Source: a bacterium (GTDB lineage: Bacteria > Actinomycetota > Acidimicrobiia > Spongiisociales > UBA11373). Taken from it: DNA of 7,430 nucleotides. The position numbers and the translations under genes are program-made. The stretch is from positions 1 through 7,430 of the forward strand of contig JABMPV010000008.1 in the NCBI GenBank assembly GCA_013202595.1. The letters are read 5' to 3'. The notes beneath the pieces are model-generated. The model saw only the letters and a list, made by a program, of their open reading frames with translations, searched no databases and had not been told where the DNA came from. Of the stretch, positions 1-4,376 are shown piece by piece. Every line of letters begins with the position of its first letter. The stretch's first letter is position 1.

Positions 1-10
1 GTTCACGACG

Positions 11-95
11 GCCAGATGACGCCCCCGGCTGTGTCCTCGTCCTCGACGCACGGTGAAGTGCGTCCACGTCCTGCGTCCTTGCCGGATGACGCCCC
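11..95. repeat. Imperfect direct repeat pair, GCC(A/G)GATGACGCCCC
   Basis: Two 15-nt copies lie at 11-25 and 81-95. They differ at one base and are spaced exactly 70 nt apart, in the non-coding stretch beyond the 3' end of the - strand Fe-S gene. I see no further copies close by, so this could be a small intergenic repeat, a remnant of duplication, or chance in GC-rich DNA. The rest of 1-135 shows no convincing gene: the frames that stay open are arginine-rich and not protein-like. Confidence 0.35.
45..64 (-). terminator. Possible hairpin terminator of the Fe-S gene
   Basis: A perfect 7-bp inverted repeat (GACGCAC / GTGCGTC) encloses a 6-nt loop, about 70 nt past the stop codon of the - strand Fe-S gene. 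No T-run follows on either strand, so a classical intrinsic terminator is not supported. It may act as a 3'-end stabilising hairpin or may have no role. Confidence 0.25.
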
Positions 96-135
96 TGCCT
101 CGCCCTGAACATCGCCAACGTTCCTGGCCAGAGCA

Positions 136-675
136 CTAGCCGCCGGCGTGACCGGCTGCAATGAGGTCCGCCTCCAGCGCGCTCAGGTTCTCGCCGTACT
201 GTGGCTCGAAGAGGGGCGGGCAGTCTTTGAGTTCTTTCTGGGACATCACCAGCTTGAGACCGAAGTTGAAGCAGGTCGACTCACCGCACTGCCCACAGTT
301 GGTCTTGGGCAACCGTTGGTAGACGGCCATCGGTGTCAGACGTTGAATGGTCTCGAAGTCGGGGGTGAGTTCCTCTCGGCGATCCCAGGTGCGATTGATC
401 AATTCGATCAATTCGTCCATCTGTTGCTCCGCCCACTCACGGCTCTCAATAGTGCCGAGGTCGATCTCGACTGCGTGGAACGCAACTCTGTGGCCGTCCT
501 TCTCCCAGGTCAACGCCTTGGCCGCGGGCATGAACGATGCACCGCTCAGAGTGCCGTTCAGATACGGCAGGACTTCGGAGATGTCCTCCGGGAGATGGGC
601 CTTTGCGAAGTAGCGCTCGGCGCCAGGCTCACAAGGGGGTGTGAGGATCTCCAGGTCGTATCCCTCGATCAGCAT
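136..675 (-). CDS. Small 4Fe-4S protein of CODH/ACS clusters (PF04060-type FeS domain)
   Basis: This 179-aa protein has a conserved N-terminal part (about residues 1-115, beginning MLIEGYDLEILTPPCEPGAE) and a C-terminal iron-sulfur module. The module has Cys127, Cys130, Cys135 and Cys152 in the pattern CX2CX4CX16C, within LPKTNCGQCGESTC. The same pattern binds the 4Fe-4S cluster at the N-terminus of AcsC/CdhE, the large corrinoid iron-sulfur subunit, where it feeds electrons to cobalt. Here there is no corrinoid-binding or TIM-barrel part, so it is a free-standing FeS protein, probably cytoplasmic, with no signal peptide or membrane segment visible. The start is supported by GGAGG (positions 680-684 on the + strand as CCTCC) four bases upstream. 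It diverges from the DUF3786 gene. A role in electron transfer or reductive activation for the acetyl-CoA pathway is inferred from the motif and neighbours; the specific function is unknown to me. Confidence 0.88.
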   Translation of the reverse strand: MLIEGYDLEILTPPCEPGAERYFAKAHLPEDISEVLPYLNGTLSGASFMPAAKALTWEKDGHRVAFHAVEIDLGTIESREWAEQQMDELIELINRTWDRREELTPDFETIQRLTPMAVYQRLPKTNCGQCGESTCFNFGLKLVMSQKELKDCPPLFEPQYGENLSALEADLIAAGHAGG

Positions 676-850
676 GGCGCCTCCATCAGCTCCACGGCGT
701 GGCTCTCGCCGGTCGTCCGGCTCGCCTTCGGAATCCAGTCTATGGGCTTCAGCACAAGAGATCGCGTCTGAGTCGATCGCCGGATTGTGGAAGCCGACGG
801 TCTACGCTGATGCTGTCCCGATAGCCACTGCCAGATCCGGAGGCAGCCCG
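676..850. promoter_or_regulatory. Divergent intergenic region between Fe-S and DUF3786 genes
   Basis: This 175-nt gap separates two genes pointing away from each other, so promoters in both directions are expected here. I could not pick out a -35/-10 pair with sensible spacing on either strand. A weak inverted repeat, GGCTTC (745-750) with GAAGCC (790-795), is the only spaced dyad I noticed, and it may be chance. Each end carries a clear ribosome binding site for its gene. Confidence 0.4.
828..846 (+). promoter_or_regulatory. Ribosome binding site in a small hairpin, fixing the GTG start at 851
   Basis: GGAGG at 839-843 sits seven bases before GTG 851 and is the best start signal for the DUF3786 gene. 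CTGCC (828-832) can pair with GGCAG (842-846), so the 3' arm of a 5-bp hairpin covers the end of the Shine-Dalgarno sequence. Whether this modulates translation is speculative; the pairing is short. Confidence 0.55.
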
Positions 851-1489
851 GTGTTGCAGCACCACCAGCCCAAACACGATCCGGAGCGGATCTGGGTCGA
901 CAAGCTCGAACCGAAGGTGGTGGCGTTGCGCAGCGAGTTGCGCCGGTTGACTCCCGATGACATCGCCCGCCGTAGCGGGGCGATTCTCGACGGAGGCAGG
1001 CTGCGGCTGGCGATGCTGTTCGATGACTACGAGGTCGACACGATCGACTACGTGGTGTCGCACCCCGGCGGTGGCGAGGTCAACTCCTTCTTGCAGAGCC
1101 TGGTGCTCACCTACCTCGGCACGACTTACGGCGGACCTCCGGCTGAACGCTGGGTCAGCTTCCGCGATCTGCCCAATGGATCGTTCTACAACCAGGCGTT
1201 CCAGGGTTACGGTCCGGATCGCCTGGCGAAACGCTGGCAACTCGATGTTGCCGGCTTCGGTGCCGCCTGCAGGGCGCTGGGAGGCACTCCCATCGACCAC
1301 GGCGATGCCGGGTTCGCCTTCACAGTGCTTCCAAGAATCGACATGGCGGCGATCTACTGGCTGGGTGATGAGGACTTCGCATCGAAGGCATCCATCCTCT
1401 TCGACGCCACCGCCCACCTCGACATGGTGGTCGACGGGCTGGCAATACTCGGCAGCCGGCTGGTCGACAGGATTCTTGCCGAGGGCTGA
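851..1489 (+). CDS. DUF3786 family protein, GTG start
   Basis: A 212-aa protein of unknown biochemical function that I recognise as DUF3786 (PF12654) by two typical blocks: WVSFRDLPNGSFY near residues 101-113, and a C-terminal stretch near 161-188 running from PRIDMAAIYW through a GDEDF to SILFD. The domain fills most of the protein (about 45-210); residues 1-40 look helical and charged. The frame is open from 641, but the earlier part is Ser/Arg-rich, overlaps the opposite gene and lacks a binding site, whereas GTG 851 has GGAGG seven bases upstream. There is one cysteine (Cys140), so it is unlikely to bind an Fe-S cluster alone. From memory, this domain also occurs joined to a PF04060 FeS module; here that module is the adjacent divergent gene, which suggests the two act together. 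A link to CODH/ACS or corrinoid metabolism is inferred from position only. Confidence 0.82.
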   Translation: MLQHHQPKHDPERIWVDKLEPKVVALRSELRRLTPDDIARRSGAILDGGRLRLAMLFDDYEVDTIDYVVSHPGGGEVNSFLQSLVLTYLGTTYGGPPAERWVSFRDLPNGSFYNQAFQGYGPDRLAKRWQLDVAGFGAACRALGGTPIDHGDAGFAFTVLPRIDMAAIYWLGDEDFASKASILFDATAHLDMVVDGLAILGSRLVDRILAEG

Positions 1490-1562
1490 TCGAAAGGGTC
1501 AGCGCCGACACGGCACCAGGGGGCAGTTCCGCCAGTGGTGGTGTGAGCCAACGGACACCGAG

Positions 1563-1667
1563 GCGGGTAGCGATGCTCTGGCGAGCACGACGTCACAGGA
1601 AACCGGGATGACGCGCTGAGACCCCCCTGGGTGTGACTCCCTGATGGAGGCCTCTACGCGGGTAGCG
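1563..1667 (+). repeat. 10-nt direct repeat GCGGGTAGCG in the leader
   Basis: Identical copies lie at 1563-1572 and 1658-1667, 95 nt apart start to start. Both are in the non-coding stretch before the HMA-like gene. They could be paired protein-binding sites or parts of two related RNA folds. A 10-mer repeated once within 350 nt of GC-rich DNA may also be coincidence. Confidence 0.35.
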
Positions 1668-1754
1668 GCACACGACCGAACCGAGGCCATTTGCGCTGTA
1701 CCAGGGCCCAAAGCCCCTAGGGACCTAGAGGCTCGAACCGCCAGAGTGTGACCA

Positions 1755-1774
1755 TGCCCGGAGACTCCCGGGCG
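1755..1774 (+). other. Stable GC-rich hairpin in the operon leader
   Basis: GCCCGG (1756-1761) and CCGGGC (1768-1773) form a perfect 6-bp stem with loop AGACTC; T1755 and G1774 could add a wobble pair. No T-run follows, so it is not a standard terminator. The left arm plus loop reads GCCCGGAGAC, which also fits the first half of the cobalamin-riboswitch 'B12 box'; the second half of that box does not match. Confidence 0.4.
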
Positions 1775-1840
1775 GCAGGTGACGCCGAGAGAGAAGGCTC
1801 CCACAGAATGGGCAGGATCGAGTGGGCAAGAAGGGGATCG

Positions 1841-1915
1841 ATGACCTTGGCCGAACTGATCGCAGAGACGCCGGATTGCCCTCGAATCGAGCGGATAGGT
1901 GGCCTCGCAAAGTGA
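1841..1915 (+). CDS. Possible small ORF (24 aa) coupled to the HMA-like gene
   Basis: ATG 1841 opens a 24-codon frame beginning MTLAELIAETPDCPRIERIG and ending in TGA at 1913-1915, which overlaps the ATG of the next gene as TGATG. The peptide is more protein-like than anything else in this gap: an amphipathic helix-like start, then a Cys-Pro turn. AAGGGG at 1831-1836 could serve as ribosome binding site. In-frame starts further upstream (ATG 1808, ATG 1754) would give 35 or 53 residues, but the added sequence is Arg/Gly-rich and less convincing. It could be a leader peptide, a genuine small protein, or the remnant of a longer gene. I recognise no family. Confidence 0.4.
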   Translation: MTLAELIAETPDCPRIERIGGLAK

Positions 1916-2319
1916 TGTCATACCAAGTTGCTCTCCCCGTCATGTACGCCGACCACCATGTGGCCGAGGTTCGGCGGATCTTGTTCGAGATCCCCGGAGT
2001 AGAGACGATTGACGCTTCCGCCGCCTTCCAGGTGGCGGAGATCGAATACGACCCAGAGAAGACGTCGGAGGAGGTCCTCGGACAGACGCTCGAGCAGGCT
2101 GGATACCTCGGGGCGCTTCTGACGCCGACCGAGTCCGGCGAACCGGCAGTTGGGCGTGATGCCACGACGTACTTCCGGCACAGCATGGCCGTCGAGACCG
2201 CGGGCAACGACGTCTCCTTCGGCCAGGAGATCATCTCCGAGGGAAGGCCTCTCTGGCCATGTCCCGGAATGGGGACCGGTCCCACGATGGACGAGGGAGG
2301 ACCAGATAATGGTGGATGA
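1915..2319 (+). CDS. HMA-fold protein without the CxxC metal site, upstream of CODH
   Basis: This 134-aa protein has an N-terminal heavy-metal-associated-like domain (about residues 1-68) with the expected beta-alpha-beta-beta-alpha-beta flow, including EVRRILFEIPGVETIDAS and EIEYDPEKTSEEVLGQTLEQ, then AGYLG. In classical HMA domains the first loop is MxCxxC; here it is M10-Y-A-D-H-H15, so both cysteines are missing (Ala12 and His15 take their places). Canonical copper binding is therefore unlikely, though the His pair could bind a metal. Residues 70-134 form a second part ending in a Trp-Pro-Cys-Pro-Gly motif (WPCPGMG, 114-120) and a Gly/Asp-rich tail. The start at ATG 1915 is chosen because the domain begins there; a longer frame from GTG 1822 adds unlikely sequence. 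The gene overlaps cooS by 11 nt, implying coupled translation. A role in nickel delivery or CODH maturation is an inference from context. Confidence 0.78.
   Translation: MSYQVALPVMYADHHVAEVRRILFEIPGVETIDASAAFQVAEIEYDPEKTSEEVLGQTLEQAGYLGALLTPTESGEPAVGRDATTYFRHSMAVETAGNDVSFGQEIISEGRPLWPCPGMGTGPTMDEGGPDNGG
2295..2301 (+). promoter_or_regulatory. Ribosome binding site that fixes the cooS start
   Basis: GGGAGGA lies seven bases before ATG 2309, inside the 3' end of the HMA-like gene. It decides between the real start and an in-frame ATG at 2150, which would add 53 residues encoded entirely within the overlapping HMA-like gene. Confidence 0.8.
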
Positions 2320-4363
2320 GAAGACGAGGACGCCGAGGAACAAGCGGCGCACCCCCGAGGAGTCATCGATCGACCCGGCCGCCATCGAGATGCTGACTCG
2401 CGCCGATCTGATGGGGATCGGCACTGCTTTCAGCCGGGCGGATGGGTTGGCACCGTGCAATATCGGTGCGGTGGGCATGTGTTGCTCCCTGTGTGCCATG
2501 GGACCTTGCCGGCTCACCAAGGACGGGATCACAGGCGTCTGCGGAGCAACCATCGACACCGTTCAATCCCGGAACTTCATCAGGTCTGTGGCGGCCGGTT
2601 CGGCCGCGCACTCCGACCACGGGCGCGACATGGCGTTCACCCTCAAAGCAGTGGCCAACGGTGAGGCCGAGGGCTACAGGATTCAAGACATCGCCAAACT
2701 GCGAAACATCGCCGCCGAGTACGACATCCCCATCAAGGATCGTGCGCCCGAAGAAATCGCCAACGAGTTGGCGGATCTCTACATCGCACAATTCGGGCAG
2801 CAGCGCGGCGCCCTTGCTCCGATCAGGCGCGCTCCGGAGAAGCGCAGGAAGCTCTGGGAAGAGCTCGGTGTGATCCCACGGGGTGTGGACCGCGAGGTCG
2901 TCGAAGCGCTGCACCGGACCCACATGGGTGATGACCAGGAGACCGAGCACCTCATGCACCACGCGGTGCGTACCGCCCTGGCCGATGGTTGGGGCGGAAG
3001 CATGATCGCCACAGACGTCTCGGACATCCTGTTTGGCACGCCGGCTCCGGTTTTGGGCGAAGCGAACCTCGGCGTCCTCAAGGATGACATGGTGAATGTG
3101 GTCGTCCACGGACACGAGCCCACACTCAGCCAGATGGTGGTGGCCGCGTCGCAGGACCCCGAGATCATCGCCTATGCCAAGGCGGCCGGAGCCGAGGGCA
3201 TTTCCCTCTCGGGAATCTGCTGCACGGCCAATGAGATCCTCATGCGGCAGGGAATACCCGCGGCCGGCAATTTCCTGCAGCAGGAACTGGCGATCCTGAC
3301 CGGCGCTGTGGAGGCGATGGTGGTCGATGTGCAGTGCATCATGCAGGCGTTGGTGACACTGGCCGAACGCTTCCACACCAAGATCATCACGACGTCGCCG
3401 AAGGTGAGGATCAAGGACGCCACCCACGTCGAGTTCGATGAGCGCCATGCGTTGACGATCGCCAAAGACATCCTCAAGACGGCCATCGACAACTATGAGA
3501 ATCGGGGAGAGATCCAGATCCCGGATTACAAGAACTCCCTGGTCCCCGGGTTCTCCCATGAGTACATCAACTACATGCTCGGCGGCTCCTACCGGGCATC
3601 GTTCCGGCCGCTCAACGACGCCATCATGTCCGGGCGGATTCGAGGAGTGGCGGCGATCGTCGGATGCACCAATCCCCGCATCCAGCACGACTCTCACCAC
3701 ACCGCCATTACCGAGGCGCTGCTCAAGCAGGACGTGTTGGTGGTGGAGACCGGTTGCAGCGCCATCGCCAGCGCCAAATTGGGCTTTCTCCTTGGCGATG
3801 CCGCTCTCGATCGGGTGGGTCCAGGGCTCCGGGAGGTATGCGAGACGATCGGGATTCCTCCCGTGCTGCACATGGGGTCCTGCGTCGACAACACCCGCAT
3901 CCTGACCGTCCTCACCCAGATGGTGGCGGAGGGTGGCCTGGGTGATGACATCGACCAGTTGCCTGCCGTTGGCCTTGCCCCGGAGTGGATGAGTGAGAAG
4001 GCGCTCTCGATCGCCACGTACTGCGTGGCTTCAGGCGCCTACGTGATGATGGGCGGCTACAACCCGGTCGAAGGTCGGGGTGACAAGGTCCCCGACAGCG
4101 TCCTGGTCTCGGCCCATATCAGCGACGGCTGGGAGGAGATGTACGGCGCCAGGCTGGAGTTCCTCGATGACCCGCAGGAGATGATCCGGCGCACGCTCAA
4201 CCACATCGACGCCAAGCGGGCAGCGCTCGGTTTGCCCGAGTACGACCCGACCCAATTCGGGCACAGCGGCGACGCCCGGTTCAACGAGATGGAAGAGGCG
4301 ATCGGAGAAGCACCCCTGGAAGAACGCCGGGCTGCTTTGTACGGCCAGGTTCCAACGATCTAG
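2309..4363 (+). CDS. cooS: Anaerobic Ni-CO dehydrogenase catalytic subunit (CooS/AcsA)
   Basis: This 684-aa enzyme interconverts CO2 and CO (CO + H2O = CO2 + 2 e- + 2 H+) and, with AcsB, supplies CO for acetyl-CoA synthesis in the cytoplasm. Cluster ligands are all visible: Cys50 and Cys58 for the bridging D-cluster; Cys59, Cys62, Cys67 and Cys78 for the B-cluster; and for the Ni-Fe-S C-cluster the HGH motif at 267-269, Cys305 (in GICC), Cys343 (DVQC), Cys453 (VGC), Cys483 (TGC) and Cys525 (MGSC). The B-cluster loop between Cys67 and Cys78 is short (10 residues; 13 in the Moorella enzyme), as is the segment between Cys483 and Cys525. The proton-relay histidines are partly present (His101 and His104, then Asp107 and Phe110). 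Length fits the family. acsB follows after a 13-nt gap. No nickel-insertion gene cooC lies in the window. The gene is also called acsA when paired with acsB. Confidence 0.97.
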   Translation: MVDEKTRTPRNKRRTPEESSIDPAAIEMLTRADLMGIGTAFSRADGLAPCNIGAVGMCCSLCAMGPCRLTKDGITGVCGATIDTVQSRNFIRSVAAGSAAHSDHGRDMAFTLKAVANGEAEGYRIQDIAKLRNIAAEYDIPIKDRAPEEIANELADLYIAQFGQQRGALAPIRRAPEKRRKLWEELGVIPRGVDREVVEALHRTHMGDDQETEHLMHHAVRTALADGWGGSMIATDVSDILFGTPAPVLGEANLGVLKDDMVNVVVHGHEPTLSQMVVAASQDPEIIAYAKAAGAEGISLSGICCTANEILMRQGIPAAGNFLQQELAILTGAVEAMVVDVQCIMQALVTLAERFHTKIITTSPKVRIKDATHVEFDERHALTIAKDILKTAIDNYENRGEIQIPDYKNSLVPGFSHEYINYMLGGSYRASFRPLNDAIMSGRIRGVAAIVGCTNPRIQHDSHHTAITEALLKQDVLVVETGCSAIASAKLGFLLGDAALDRVGPGLREVCETIGIPPVLHMGSCVDNTRILTVLTQMVAEGGLGDDIDQLPAVGLAPEWMSEKALSIATYCVASGAYVMMGGYNPVEGRGDKVPDSVLVSAHISDGWEEMYGARLEFLDDPQEMIRRTLNHIDAKRAALGLPEYDPTQFGHSGDARFNEMEEAIGEAPLEERRAALYGQVPTI

Positions 4364-4370
4364 AGGAGGA
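4363..4370 (+). promoter_or_regulatory. Strong ribosome binding site of acsB
   Basis: GAGGAGGA begins at the last base of the cooS stop codon and ends six bases before ATG 4377. It is the strongest Shine-Dalgarno sequence in the window, consistent with high expression of acsB from the shared transcript. Confidence 0.8.
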
Positions 4371-4376
4371 CGGCAC

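Larger units (their letters stand above)
1490..1840 (+). other. Non-coding, hairpin-rich stretch upstream of the CODH operon
   Basis: About 350 nt without a convincing gene. Frames open through it on either strand encode Ser/Arg/Pro-rich sequence of a kind expected by chance at this GC content. Several short hairpins are present: TGCTC/GAGCA with a 4-nt loop at 1574-1587, the palindrome GAGGCCTC at 1647-1654, AGGGC/GCCCCT around 1704-1718, and a GCCCGG/CCGGGC stem at 1755-1774. A 10-nt direct repeat also lies here. This is the natural place for the promoter and 5' leader of the operon beginning at 1841 or 1915, and perhaps for the end of the DUF3786 transcript. I could not identify a promoter or match a known riboswitch. 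Confidence 0.5.

Noticed and set aside
749..1417. 222-codon - strand frame opposite the DUF3786 gene, and a 207-codon + strand frame (148-771) opposite the Fe-S gene
   Set aside because: Both mirror genes with recognisable family motifs and good ribosome binding sites; neither shadow has motifs of its own.
1600..1670. Resemblance to a TPP riboswitch (CTGAGA followed by CCTGATGGAGG and GCGGGTAG)
   Set aside because: The conserved CTGG...CCAG helix and the flanking GGGGTGC and GCGTAGGGA elements do not line up, and no thiamine gene is nearby.
1585..1670. Resemblance to a c-di-GMP-I riboswitch (CACAGGAAACC, GACGC, GGTAGCGG)
   Set aside because: The strict CACAGGGCAAACC and GACGCAAAGCC blocks are not matched, and spacing between the pieces does not fit the fold.
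1730..1742. GGTTCGAGCC on the - strand, like a tRNA T-loop
   Set aside because: The flanking bases cannot form the 5-bp T-stem, and no acceptor or anticodon arm is found around it.
1822..1914. Longer HMA-like protein starting at GTG 1822
   Set aside because: The added 31 residues are charged and not domain-like, while the HMA fold begins directly at ATG 1915.
1499..1921. 140-codon - strand frame spanning the leader
   Set aside because: Ser/Arg/Pro-rich, no recognisable family, and it starts opposite the HMA-like gene without a good binding site. Treated as chance.
2150..2308. Longer cooS starting at ATG 2150
   Set aside because: The extra 53 residues would be encoded within the HMA-like gene in another frame and are Arg/Ser/Pro-rich; ATG 2309 has a strong binding site and gives a normal family length.
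2363..3871. 502-codon open frame on the - strand opposite cooS
   Set aside because: It lies entirely within cooS, whose metal ligands are all intact. Long antisense frames are expected where third positions are GC-rich, and the translation resembles no family I know.
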